From Gammaproteobacteria bacterium (GTDB lineage Bacteria > Pseudomonadota > Gammaproteobacteria > Steroidobacterales > Steroidobacteraceae): a stretch of 64,000 nt of DNA. Positions 9,053-17,906 of this stretch are shown here, piece by piece. Each line of letters starts with the position of its first letter. Position 1 is the stretch's first letter. The DNA lies in assembly GCA_016874235.1 (NCBI GenBank), contig VGUJ01000001.1, positions 124,001-188,000 on the forward strand, written 5' to 3'. A program made the position numbers and the translations under genes. The notes under the pieces were generated by a model. That model had not been told where the DNA came from. It saw nothing but the letters and a program-made list of their open reading frames with translations, and did not search any database.

Positions 9053-10110
9053 GCGCGAGGCTCGGCGATCACCTTGCCGCCGTCGCGAACGCGCTGAGTA
9101 CCTTCCACGATGACGGCTTCAGCGCCATCGAGACCCTCGAGGATCGCCACATATCCCGGCTCACGTCCGCCCGTTCGGACTTCACGCCGAATCGCTTTTC
9201 CGTCAATGACGACGAAAACATAGGTTTTTCCCTGTTCGGGCACGAGCGCTTCTTCCGGGATCATGAGTGTATCGATAGGTTTGCCGCGCAGCCGAGCGCT
9301 CATGAACAAACCTGGACGCAGCGCGCCGTCTGAGTTCGCGAGTTCAGCGCGTACCCTGAGTGCACGAGTGACGGGGTCGATACGCGAGTCGATCGCCGTG
9401 ATCTTGCCGGCGAACACACGATCACCCAGACCTTCAGCACGAGCCTCTACGGGCAGACCGAGTGATAAATCTTTGAGAAACGACTGGGGCACCGTGAACT
9501 CGAGCTTCATTACCAAGGAGTCGTCGAGCGTAGTGATGACGGTGCCGGGGTTCACGAGGCCGCCCGGGCTGACTTTTCTCAGCCCCGTACGTCCTGCGAA
9601 GGGCGCACGAATGACGGTATCTTCGAGACGTGCCCGTGCAGCCGCGACCCGTGATTCACCGGTTTTCACTGCCGTCTCGAGTTGATCGAGCTGAGCCTTG
9701 GAAAGCGCCTGAGTGACCGAGAGGTCGCGCCCGCGATTGAACTGGTTACGCGACTCCGCGAGGTTGGCTTCGGCCTCTGCAAGCGCTGCCGCCGCTTGCG
9801 CACGGTCGAGCTCCACGAGCACTGTCCCGGCTGCGACGAGCTGTCCCTCAGCGAACCGAATACGAGTGATGACGTTTGCGATCTTGGAAGTGATCTCGAC
9901 GGATTCCCGCGAGAGCGCGGTTCCCACGGCCTCGATTTGAGGGCCGAAAGGGCGACGATCGATCTTGGCCGTGATGACCTTAGCGGGGGGAGGGCCGCCC
10001 GAGCCTGCCGGGCGATCACTGCCCGAAGCCCCTGTAGGCCCATTTCCGCCACAGCTCGCGAGCACGAAGAGAGTGCCGAGCAAAAGTGAACCAAGAACAG
10101 CGCGAGGCAT
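9049..10110 (-). CDS. RND efflux periplasmic adaptor (membrane fusion) lipoprotein
   Basis: An HlyD/AcrA-like adaptor linking the RND pump to an outer-membrane channel. Starting at MPRAVLGSLLLG gives a lipoprotein leader with lipobox LASC, so the protein should be lipid-anchored in the periplasm. Next come a Gly/Pro-rich linker, a lipoyl half, a short coiled-coil hairpin (QAAAALAEAEANLAESRNQ), the second lipoyl half (VIRAPFAGRTGLRKVSPGG) and beta-barrel domains. A longer reading to 10272 adds a low-complexity stretch before the leader and is unlikely; ATG at 10122 is also possible. It overlaps the pump gene by 4 nt. No local TetR regulator is seen. Confidence 0.9.
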   Translation of the reverse strand: MPRAVLGSLLLGTLFVLASCGGNGPTGASGSDRPAGSGGPPPAKVITAKIDRRPFGPQIEAVGTALSRESVEITSKIANVITRIRFAEGQLVAAGTVLVELDRAQAAAALAEAEANLAESRNQFNRGRDLSVTQALSKAQLDQLETAVKTGESRVAAARARLEDTVIRAPFAGRTGLRKVSPGGLVNPGTVITTLDDSLVMKLEFTVPQSFLKDLSLGLPVEARAEGLGDRVFAGKITAIDSRIDPVTRALRVRAELANSDGALRPGLFMSARLRGKPIDTLMIPEEALVPEQGKTYVFVVIDGKAIRREVRTGGREPGYVAILEGLDGAEAVIVEGTQRVRDGGKVIAEPRA

Positions 10111-10210
10111 GGTGGAGATCATCGGTGATATCGGGGTCCGAGGTTGGGCCCGGGATTCTACATATAAGGAGGTTAATTCCATTGGGACTTCCCCCCAAGC
10201 CAACTTTTGA

Positions 10211-11167
10211 TCACACCACCCGGTGCCGAGTTCCTCCCGCCCGCCAATCCGCGACGTTGGCGGCCACCTCATCCAGGCAACGCTGGCGAGATTCGACGGC
10301 CGCCCAAGCGGTATGCGGCGTGACGATCAGGTTGGGCAGGTCCGGGGCGAACAAGGGGCTGCCGCCGACGGGGGGCTCCATGGGGAGCACATCGATGGCT
10401 GCCCCACCTAGGCGGCCATTTCTTAGGGCGGTCGCAAGAGCGTCGACGTCGACGAGCCCGCCGCGCGCCGTATTGACGAGAATAGCGTCGCGCTTCATGA
10501 GTGCGAGCCGCCGTTCGTCGATCATATTCGTGGTGGCCGAGGTCAGTGGGCAGTGCAGTGTCACGACATCCGCGCAGCGCAGCAGATCATCGAGATCGAG
10601 TCGTCCGTCGATGGGTGTTCCGCCAGGACGATTCGCGACGAGGATGCGCATCCCCAGCGCCTTCTCACAGGCTTGCGCCACAGCTTGACCCAATACCCCC
10701 CAGCCGACGACTCCTAGCGTGCGCCCACGCAATTCGCGTATTCGATGACCGAGCAAGGTGAACTGCGAGCCCTTCGCCCAAGTTCCGTCGCGTGCCTCGC
10801 GCGAGTAGTCAGGTAAGTGGTGTGTCAGCGATAGCAAAACCCCCAGCACATGCTGAACCACGGAGGGCGTGCAGTAGTCGGTGACGTTACAGACAGCGAC
10901 ACCGCGTTCCCGCGCGGCCTCGAGATCGAGGTTATTGGTTCCGGTCGCCGAGAGTGCGATGAGCCGCAATTGCGGAGAGTTCTCGATGATGCTTCGATCA
11001 AGTCTGAGTTTGTTGGTCATCACGATGGCGTGACCGGCGATACGCTCGAGCACCTCGGGCTGCGGCGTCGCAGGAAGCAGCGTGAGACCTGGCGCTGCGG
11101 CCTCAAGTCGAGCAGTCTCGAGATCGCCGCTACCCAAGGTTGCAAAATCGAGGAAGACGGACCTCAT
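10211..11167 (-). CDS. NAD-dependent D-2-hydroxyacid (glycerate-type) dehydrogenase
   Basis: A 318-residue member of the D-isomer-specific 2-hydroxyacid dehydrogenase family, closest in look to hydroxypyruvate/glycerate dehydrogenases (HprA). The Rossmann motif is GVVGWGVLGQAVA. The catalytic triad is visible: Arg in VNTARGGLVD, Glu in DVLPMEPP and His in TPHTAWAAVESRQR. It would interconvert a 2-keto acid and its D-2-hydroxy acid in the cytoplasm. The MaoC-domain gene lies 25 nt upstream on the same strand, and the RND adaptor follows after about 100 nt. The true substrate (hydroxypyruvate, glyoxylate or other) cannot be told from sequence alone. Confidence 0.9.
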   Translation of the reverse strand: MRSVFLDFATLGSGDLETARLEAAAPGLTLLPATPQPEVLERIAGHAIVMTNKLRLDRSIIENSPQLRLIALSATGTNNLDLEAARERGVAVCNVTDYCTPSVVQHVLGVLLSLTHHLPDYSREARDGTWAKGSQFTLLGHRIRELRGRTLGVVGWGVLGQAVAQACEKALGMRILVANRPGGTPIDGRLDLDDLLRCADVVTLHCPLTSATTNMIDERRLALMKRDAILVNTARGGLVDVDALATALRNGRLGGAAIDVLPMEPPVGGSPLFAPDLPNLIVTPHTAWAAVESRQRCLDEVAANVADWRAGGTRHRVV

Positions 11168-11192
11168 CGTCTGACGATCAGAGCGATCGAGA

Positions 11193-11672
11193 TCAAAATA
11201 CCAGGCGCATCACACTTTCAGCGATACACGCAGGCTTCGGCACGCCCTCGATCTCTACGGTGTATTGCTCAGTGACCTGCAATACATTGGGAGCAACTTG
11301 CTCTACCGCTTGTAACGTGAATCGGCCACGAATCTTCGAGCCGACACGGACGGCATTCGGAAATCGAAGTTTGTTGAGTCCGTAGTTGATGACATTTCGA
11401 ACACCAGGAGCGATAGGTTTGCTGGCATCCACCAGGCCTCGCAGCGGAACGCTCAGCGACAGTGTCAGGTAACCATGGGCGATTGGTGCGCTGTAAGGGG
11501 ACTCGCGAGTCGCGCGCTCGACATCAACGTGTATCCACTGGGGATCGTCAGTTGCTGCGGCGAAGGCGTTGATACGTTCCTGCGAGATCATCATCCAGTC
11601 ACTGACATGAACCTCGTGGCCGACTCGGGCTTGAAGGGCGGCGAGGGCGGAGGCGATCGCATTTTCGGTCAT
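11193..11672 (-). CDS. MaoC-like (R)-specific enoyl-CoA hydratase
   Basis: A 159-residue hot-dog fold protein. FAAATDDPQWIHVD contains the hydratase signature Asp...His, and SPYSAPIAHGYLTLSL is the conserved following segment. Members hydrate trans-2-enoyl-CoA or act as dehydratases on thioesters. The start at MTENAIASALAALQARVG was chosen over ATG/TTG codons up to 11783, because the upstream residues are Arg/Pro-rich and unlike the family. It is divergent from the gene starting at 11767 and 25 nt upstream of the hydroxyacid dehydrogenase, probably in one transcript. Specific substrate unknown. Confidence 0.88.
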   Translation of the reverse strand: MTENAIASALAALQARVGHEVHVSDWMMISQERINAFAAATDDPQWIHVDVERATRESPYSAPIAHGYLTLSLSVPLRGLVDASKPIAPGVRNVINYGLNKLRFPNAVRVGSKIRGRFTLQAVEQVAPNVLQVTEQYTVEIEGVPKPACIAESVMRLVF

Positions 11673-11766
11673 CGGTGCATCTTCCAGTCTGCTCGTAGGG
11701 AGCTGCGAGGCTAACCTAAACCGCGTTCGCCGTGGATGGCTGTAGGCGAGAATCAGGGGGGGGATC

Positions 11767-12219
11767 ATGCGACTTTGCATCACCGTTTTTTCTGCAGTCT
11801 TTGCTGCGGCCTTGTCGGTCGCGCAGCCCGATACGGCGCGAAACGCTGAAAAAATTGCCGTGCTGGTGACCGACTGGACCGAGCCCGAAGGGATCGACCC
11901 GCTCTACCGAAGGCAGGTCCTCAACCGCAGTTTTGGGGCGAGCGCATCCGCGATGGATGAACCCTGTACTGAGGATTTCGTCGGAACTCCGCCGTTTCGA
12001 CAGCAGCTGGGGCTGATTCCATATTTTCTCGGCTTCAAGACGCGTGGGCTGGAGGGCGCCTACGACGCGATGGGATTGTATCGGCGCTCCTCCGACGGTT
12101 TGCACTGGGTCTCCATCTACGACCCGAGGGTAAGGCTTTCAGTCAAGGACGTCCCGGATCTGCTGGGAATGATCACGCCCGCGAAGGACATGAAGAATCC
12201 CCAGCAGCGCTCCTTCTAG
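11767..12219 (+). CDS. Unassigned secreted protein, N-terminal part before an in-frame TAG
   Basis: 150 codons beginning with a Sec-type leader (MRLCITVFSAVFAAALSVAQ), then KIAVLVTDWTEPEGIDPLY. The frame ends at TAG (12217-12219), yet the same frame stays open and protein-like for 15 more codons (AIDPRDGTNYLEDVV) into the next annotated ATG, then on to 14019. The two pieces therefore read as one gene of 751 codons broken by a single nonsense codon; TGG to TAG is the simplest route. Alternatively, rare readthrough makes the full protein. I do not recognise the family. It is divergent from the MaoC gene, and the Tat nitrilase homologue converges on its far end. Confidence 0.6.
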   Translation: MRLCITVFSAVFAAALSVAQPDTARNAEKIAVLVTDWTEPEGIDPLYRRQVLNRSFGASASAMDEPCTEDFVGTPPFRQQLGLIPYFLGFKTRGLEGAYDAMGLYRRSSDGLHWVSIYDPRVRLSVKDVPDLLGMITPAKDMKNPQQRSF

Positions 12220-12264
12220 GCAATCGATCCACGTGACGGTACGAATTATCTCGAGGACGTCGTC

Positions 12265-14019
12265 ATGATCGGTGCGAGTTCGAGAGGCCCGGGTCCTAAT
12301 CCGCTCGCGATGCCCAATGGCATTCGCAACGCCGATGAACTCTCAATGGCCTCGGGCATCACCGATTTCAGCATCCTGCATGACGATCTGAAGCCGCGAC
12401 TGTCACCCATGACTGAGGAGGTCAAACAGAAGACAAGTCGCATTCTTCACCAAATATTCGGCGATCAGATCGACGTCCGCTTCGGTGCGTACTCACCAAC
12501 GACTGGCCTCACGCGTTTCGAAGAGGATGTCGCGCTCGATTTCGCGCGAGAAGGCTTTCGGAAAATGGTGCTCGTTCGTGAAACGACCGATAACAACAAT
12601 TACGCCAACAACTTCATGACACGCGGCTATATTCAACGCGCGCTATGTCTGTCTGGACACCGCGATACGTTTACTTATCAGCAAGCGCGACAGGTCGGGC
12701 GTACTCCCGAGTACAACCTCGCACTGCTGCACGTGGCAAAGAAACATTTCGATCGGTTACCGCGCGGGTCGGAAGTGGCTGTACTTTATACGACTTACGG
12801 CTTGCCTTTCCCAGATCGGGCGGGCGCTGGTCCATTTTCGGCGCCACATCCTTGGTCGAAAGAGGTGTATCACGAGAACGCGTACAACAACTACATCTCG
12901 TTCAAGCGATACCTCGAGGCGTATTTCGGCGATCGCTATACCTTGAGATTCAATCCTGTCGGAAAGTCTGGAGATATCCGACTCGATAACTACTACTCCT
13001 ACGGTTTGTCATTACCGCAGGATTTCACGTCCACAGATCCTGAAAACAGATTTCGAACACTTCGCGAAAATATTGATTTGGCTAAGCGAGACGGGCGCCG
13101 CGAGATTCTCGTACTGTTGTCGCACTGGTATCATGACGGTCGCGATCCCTTACTCGCGATTAGAAAAATGCAGCAGATTCCGCTCAACTCCCGAACCGAC
13201 CTGCGTCAAGGTAAGCGTTGGGTCGAGTGGTGCGAGCGCGTGGACTCTCCGACGCCTATCGAGTGCAACCCGTCAGATTCGTCGATCGTGAAGCTTCAGT
13301 ATTCCGAAACCTTCGATGCCTGGGGTCGAGAGTTCTCGATCGGATACGCAAATAACATCCGAACTGCCGTTGAGCGCTTCGGCGTGTTCCCCGTCGGTAC
13401 GAATCTGTCGATCGCTGCGAGGGGCGCGGTCGATCGTGAGGGAGGCGGTAGCGTCGAGGTAAAGTCGGGCGCATTGCGCGGCTCGAAGCTGGTGATCGCC
13501 AGAGACGCCTATCCTGGTGAACCCGAGTCCTTCGATGCTAAGAATTATCGGGCGTTTCGTGACCCGGCCGACAACCTCGTTTCTGCTTGGGACAGCTTTG
13601 AGGCGTATATCGGCTCGCAGAGCGTCCCGGTTCAGCATCTGCGCGACCATGGTGAGCCGGTGAGCCCGGCGGTACTCATGGGGCCTTACCGCACTATCGT
13701 CAATCGGCCTGCGACGATCACGCTGCCGATTACAGGCAAGCGGAAGCTCACGACCGACGAAATCTCCCGATTGAAAGCCTTTGTCTACAACGAAGCATCT
13801 CTCGGATGGGATCCAGTATTTCTACCTGCCGGCTCAATGCCATTGCGATATGACATCAAAACGCGAACCGCAAGTTTTGATACCCATGTTCTCGGTGTGT
13901 TTGCGTTGGTCGTCACAGTCGAAGGATGGACGCCGACCCAAGGCATGCGTCATCGATATCCGGTGGGTATCGACGCAGTCGATTTAAGTATCGGACTCAC
14001 CGGCGGCACCGCGCCTTGA
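12265..14019 (+). CDS. Unassigned protein, C-terminal part after the in-frame TAG
   Basis: 584 codons in the same frame as the preceding ORF. The ATG at 12265 lies inside a conserved-looking run (EDVVMIGASSRGPGPNPLA) and has no good ribosome site, so it is probably not a natural start. Visible segments include KMVLVRETTDNNNYANNFM, EVAVLYTTYGLPFPD and EILVLLSHWYHDGRD. These alternating beta-strand and loop units faintly recall chelatase-type (ferrochelatase/CbiX) folds, but that is a weak impression and no function is assigned. With the upstream leader the product would be exported; without it this piece would stay cytoplasmic. The gene ends 18 nt before the converging nitrilase homologue. Confidence 0.6.
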   Translation: MIGASSRGPGPNPLAMPNGIRNADELSMASGITDFSILHDDLKPRLSPMTEEVKQKTSRILHQIFGDQIDVRFGAYSPTTGLTRFEEDVALDFAREGFRKMVLVRETTDNNNYANNFMTRGYIQRALCLSGHRDTFTYQQARQVGRTPEYNLALLHVAKKHFDRLPRGSEVAVLYTTYGLPFPDRAGAGPFSAPHPWSKEVYHENAYNNYISFKRYLEAYFGDRYTLRFNPVGKSGDIRLDNYYSYGLSLPQDFTSTDPENRFRTLRENIDLAKRDGRREILVLLSHWYHDGRDPLLAIRKMQQIPLNSRTDLRQGKRWVEWCERVDSPTPIECNPSDSSIVKLQYSETFDAWGREFSIGYANNIRTAVERFGVFPVGTNLSIAARGAVDREGGGSVEVKSGALRGSKLVIARDAYPGEPESFDAKNYRAFRDPADNLVSAWDSFEAYIGSQSVPVQHLRDHGEPVSPAVLMGPYRTIVNRPATITLPITGKRKLTTDEISRLKAFVYNEASLGWDPVFLPAGSMPLRYDIKTRTASFDTHVLGVFALVVTVEGWTPTQGMRHRYPVGIDAVDLSIGLTGGTAP

Positions 14020-14037
14020 GCGCAGGGCCTATTTCAC

Positions 14038-15234
14038 TCATCTCATGCTCATGCGCTTTCTGACGAGCTCGCCCGCCTCCTGATAGGTTTGAGGCAGTTT
14101 GTCTAGGAAGGCATTGGGCTGAAAGAGCGGCTGATACTGCTGCAAGATCGGCAGCAGGATCGCCATGGGCAGTTCTTGTACTCGGCGAGTTTTTCGGAAA
14201 TCAGCGATGGGGACCCGAGCGGTGATGATGTCCTCGTGATGATTATCCGTCTCCGCAAGTACGCTTCCTCGCGGATCGACGATCACGGTGCCCTGATCGC
14301 GCGTTCCCGATGATTCCGGGAAGCCAATGTTGTTGGGTGACACCGCATTACCGACGCCCAAGGTGTAGATCCGAGTGGATCGCGCTGTCGCCTTGGCGGT
14401 TTCGGCGTTGCTCCCGCCAGTGACCGAAAGCACGAGCACCTCCGCACCTTTGAGTGCAAGACAGGTATAAAGAAGAGGCTCGTTACCCACCGCGGTGATT
14501 GCGATATTGCCGATATCGGTGCGAGCGACGGGCATCACGGCATCCCAGCCGTACATTTCGACATAGCGGTCGAGCACGTCGTAAACGGTTGTACCGATGA
14601 GGGCGCCGTCACCAAAAAGCCCCAAGATATTTCGCGCCTTCCACTGTTTGCTCACGATCTTGCCGTCGGGGCCAGTAAGCACCGACATGTTAATCACGTG
14701 ATCCGGCCAATCTTTTTCTTTGGCGTAGCAACCCCAGGAGATGTAACAACCATAGCGACGTGCGCGCTCACCGATGGCCTCTGACTCGGGACCGGGGAGT
14801 TCGAAAGCGATTTGGTTGAGCTCCTTCCGATTCCAAGGCTGAAAGCCCTGGATCGGGAACTCATGCATGGCGATGAGGTCTACCTTCGAGCCCCAGCGGC
14901 GCTCACCGTTCCATTCCTCCGGCGAGTTCTGCGACAGGTCGATGAGGCGCAGCACGCGATCGAGATTACGCTTGAGCGTTTTCGCGCGATCTCGAAGATC
15001 GATTGAATACAGCTGCGATTGCACGGCAGCGACATTGATCGAGTCTTGCTTGAGCGCTACGGTCGAGTATTGACCGCGATTGGCCACTTGAATGTCGTTC
15101 GTCGCTGAGGAGGTCGAGGTGCCCTGCGCTTTGGCATCGGTAACGCCATCACGGCCGGCGATGGCCGCAACGCTGGCAATCGCAGCACCCGCGAGTAAGG
15201 AACGTCGATCGATTTTCGAAATTTTTCTGGCCAT
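14038..15234 (-). CDS. Tat-exported nitrilase-superfamily protein, nucleophile Cys absent
   Basis: A 398-residue protein with a twin-arginine leader (IDRRSLLAGAA) and a carbon-nitrogen hydrolase domain. The catalytic Glu is likely in LIAMHEFPIQGF and the Lys in KIVSKQWKARN. The nucleophile segment, normally A-I-C-Y-D-x-R-x-P-E before LALKGAEV, reads AITAVGNEPLLYTCLALKG: aligned through ALKGAEV, Thr stands at the Cys position. A Cys does occur nine residues later. Without the nucleophile, amide or nitrile hydrolysis is doubtful. The ATG at 15234 has AGGA 10 nt upstream; the longer start is TTG. It converges with the TAG-split gene and diverges from the TonB receptor. Confidence 0.82.
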   Translation of the reverse strand: MARKISKIDRRSLLAGAAIASVAAIAGRDGVTDAKAQGTSTSSATNDIQVANRGQYSTVALKQDSINVAAVQSQLYSIDLRDRAKTLKRNLDRVLRLIDLSQNSPEEWNGERRWGSKVDLIAMHEFPIQGFQPWNRKELNQIAFELPGPESEAIGERARRYGCYISWGCYAKEKDWPDHVINMSVLTGPDGKIVSKQWKARNILGLFGDGALIGTTVYDVLDRYVEMYGWDAVMPVARTDIGNIAITAVGNEPLLYTCLALKGAEVLVLSVTGGSNAETAKATARSTRIYTLGVGNAVSPNNIGFPESSGTRDQGTVIVDPRGSVLAETDNHHEDIITARVPIADFRKTRRVQELPMAILLPILQQYQPLFQPNAFLDKLPQTYQEAGELVRKRMSMR

Positions 15235-15384
15235 GCGTGTCAAGTCCTCTGCAGGGTTGAATCACAAAAAAGCTCCCGGTCACCCGACGATATGCCTACA
15301 AGTTTTCAAAGACAATCGAAAATCATGCGATGGCCACTCGACGGCGGGACATTGTAAAATTCACGTCGTAAATCAGCGAACCTA

Positions 15385-17889
15385 ATGCCAAGGAGGCATG
15401 TTGATCATGAACGATTCCCGTCGAGGGTTGGCTTTCCGTGGGTGACGATTATTGTTTTTGCGGTCGCCCCCTGGTCTAGCGGAATGGCCCAAACCGTCGA
15501 GCAAGACACTCTCGCGCTCGATGAAGTGGTGGTGACGGCTCGCAAATCGTCCGAATCCCTCATCAATGTCCCGCTCGCGATAACGGCGTTCACGGCCGAA
15601 GCCATTGAGGTGAGAGGTATCGCCAACCTCGATGACGTCGCGTCATTGACTCCTGGGCTGACATTTTCCAACGTACTCGGCGACTTTCTTCCCGCCCCCG
15701 TCATTCGTGGAGTTGCGCCGATCGATATCTTCGGCGAGCTCAATACGGCAGTTTTCTTTGACGGTGTCTTCGTGTCTGGACGCGAGGGGATCAATTTCAA
15801 CCAACTCGATCTCGAGCGCATCGAGGTAGTCAAAGGCCCGCAGGCGTCTCTATATGGTCGGAATGCATTCAGCAGCGCAATCAATTACGTGTCGGCTAAG
15901 CCGGGCGATATGTTTAAGGCTCGCGCGACTCTCACCGCAGGGAATCGCGGGAAGCGACTCGCATCCCTGACGCTGAGCGGCCCGATCGTCGGCCGTTTAA
16001 AAGGTCGAGCCACCTTTCTTCATGACGAGTGGGATGGGTCGTACAAAAATCAGTATTCAGGACCAGGCCGCAGCGCGACGATTGGCGGATACGAGTTTTC
16101 GACCTTCAATGGGGCTTTGTTGTGGGACGCTGGGGCTCCGTTTGCTGCTGAGCTCGGCCTCTACGTCTCGAGCGATGATGTCGATAATACGGCGACTACT
16201 GGCCTCGCCATGAACTGTGAGGATCGGCGAGTACGCGATCAGAGCCTCGGCTTGAGCGGCAGCATCGGCGGCACCACTTATCCTCGCTCGAGTCGGTTGC
16301 TCAATTATTGCGGCAAGCTACCGTCGATCGATCGTAACGCTCTGACAACCATGCCGGATGCAACGGGCGAAAAGCGACATCTCATCCGTGGTTATCTCAA
16401 ACTCACCCACGATCTGGCTGGAGGCACTCTCGAGGCGATTACTGGCTACTCTCGTGTCAAGCAGGGCTATCTCGTCGATGGTTCACGCAATACCGGAAAT
16501 ACGGTGTGGTTCACGTATCAGCCCGCGCTGTTGTCGCCGTTCCCGCTTGGTGCGGGGGTATTTGGTACGCGATCGGGGCCGCTCAAGAAATTTCAGACCG
16601 GGTTGCTGCAGGTCGGCGGCGTAGACAACACCTTCGATAAAAGTCAGGAGGTTCGCTTCGCCAGCGATCGCGGCAAGTCCTTACGCTATTCTTTGGGCCT
16701 CTACTACTACGAAACATCATCAGGTAGCGGTATCGACGGCGCAATTGCGACGAGTCCGCTCCCGGCTGATTTTGGTTCGTTCTGTCTCGCTTGTACGTCT
16801 TTCGGACCGACGACGGTTGTCGATTTTGTCCGTGACGGTGGCAATGCGGTATTTCTTCCATGGTTCCGCGACCCCTCGGGTGGGGCGGGCTTCGGTGCGG
16901 TCATCATCGAAGACGCATCCGCGCCCTCGGCGTTTGGCTCCATCGAGTACGACGTCACCGATCAACTCACGGCATCCGTCGAGGCGCGATACACCGACGA
17001 AAAGAGATCCTTCATCGACAAAAACACGCGAGCTAGTCGCGAGAACACTTGGGGTCTGTTTAGTTGGCGTAGCACGCTGCGATACAAACCGTCAGAGCGC
17101 ATGACGTTTTTCGCAAGTCTCGCGTACTCGGAAAAATCCGGCGACTTTGATCCGACGAGAGTGCGCTTTGTCGATAACGCTGCGGTTGAGGTGACGGTTC
17201 CGGCTCCGTTCGATCCAGAGACGCTCAAGAGTTACGAGCTTGGCGTGAAAGCAGAGTTTCTTGATCGTCGACTGGGCGTAGAGTTCGACGTCTATCAACT
17301 CGATTGGTCCGATATCGTTATCCCGCAGGTCATCTCGAGAATCGATGGCCGCGCGATTGTCTCTGCAACCGGCGTCAACGTGAATGCAGGAGATGCGACT
17401 GTCAAAGGTATTGAGCTTGCATTGTTCGCGAGACCTCTCCCAGGCTTGGAGTTGAATGTGAGCGCGTCGTTCGCCGACCCGACCTACGAGAAGGCACAGA
17501 TCGAAACGTTCGGGGACTTCCCCAGCTTTGCGCCGACGGGTGATGTTTCCGGAAACCAGATTCTGCGAACGTCGAAGGTGCAGGCGAACGCTGGATTTCA
17601 GTATTCGGCCAACACCTCGGGAGACAACGAGATGTTCATCCGCAGCGATGTGTCGCATCGTGGTAGGCAGTTTGCTGATGCATCGAATCAAACGATCGTT
17701 CCGGCTGCGACATTCGTGAACGCATCGTTCGGATTGCGCGCAGACGATTGGTCGTTGGAGTTGTGGGGGCGGAACCTGACCGATGAAGATGCACCGACAG
17801 GGGCATTTCGTGATGCGTTCCTCAGCAACACGTTGCCGAATGGCAGCCACTCAACCGGCACGTTTCTTCCTTTTCGATACAGCGTATAG
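15385..17889 (+). CDS. TonB-dependent outer-membrane receptor, ended early by an in-frame TAG
   Basis: An 834-codon receptor: leader (VTIIVFAVAPWSSGMAQ), TonB-box-like DTLALDEVVVTA, plug domain (QLDLERIEVVKGPQASLYGR) and 22-strand beta-barrel. It stops at TAG (17887-17889) after FRYSV, but the same frame continues HPRRTTYGVTLRYTF and then TGA at 17935-17937. That is the normal closing strand with the terminal Phe recognised by the Bam machinery. TCG (Ser) to TAG is a one-base change. The 5' end is odd too: the strong AAGGAGG at 15390-15396 is spaced for an out-of-frame ATG at 15407. It presumably serves the same substrate system as its two damaged-looking neighbours. Substrate unknown. Confidence 0.85.
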   Translation: MPRRHVDHERFPSRVGFPWVTIIVFAVAPWSSGMAQTVEQDTLALDEVVVTARKSSESLINVPLAITAFTAEAIEVRGIANLDDVASLTPGLTFSNVLGDFLPAPVIRGVAPIDIFGELNTAVFFDGVFVSGREGINFNQLDLERIEVVKGPQASLYGRNAFSSAINYVSAKPGDMFKARATLTAGNRGKRLASLTLSGPIVGRLKGRATFLHDEWDGSYKNQYSGPGRSATIGGYEFSTFNGALLWDAGAPFAAELGLYVSSDDVDNTATTGLAMNCEDRRVRDQSLGLSGSIGGTTYPRSSRLLNYCGKLPSIDRNALTTMPDATGEKRHLIRGYLKLTHDLAGGTLEAITGYSRVKQGYLVDGSRNTGNTVWFTYQPALLSPFPLGAGVFGTRSGPLKKFQTGLLQVGGVDNTFDKSQEVRFASDRGKSLRYSLGLYYYETSSGSGIDGAIATSPLPADFGSFCLACTSFGPTTVVDFVRDGGNAVFLPWFRDPSGGAGFGAVIIEDASAPSAFGSIEYDVTDQLTASVEARYTDEKRSFIDKNTRASRENTWGLFSWRSTLRYKPSERMTFFASLAYSEKSGDFDPTRVRFVDNAAVEVTVPAPFDPETLKSYELGVKAEFLDRRLGVEFDVYQLDWSDIVIPQVISRIDGRAIVSATGVNVNAGDATVKGIELALFARPLPGLELNVSASFADPTYEKAQIETFGDFPSFAPTGDVSGNQILRTSKVQANAGFQYSANTSGDNEMFIRSDVSHRGRQFADASNQTIVPAATFVNASFGLRADDWSLELWGRNLTDEDAPTGAFRDAFLSNTLPNGSHSTGTFLPFRYSV

Positions 17890-17906
17890 CACCCGCGCCG
17901 CACGAC

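Noticed and set aside
10150-10200. Promoter and TetR-type operator upstream of the RND adaptor
   Set aside because: A TAGAAT-like -10 exists on the - strand (10155-10160), but no good -35 or clear palindrome.
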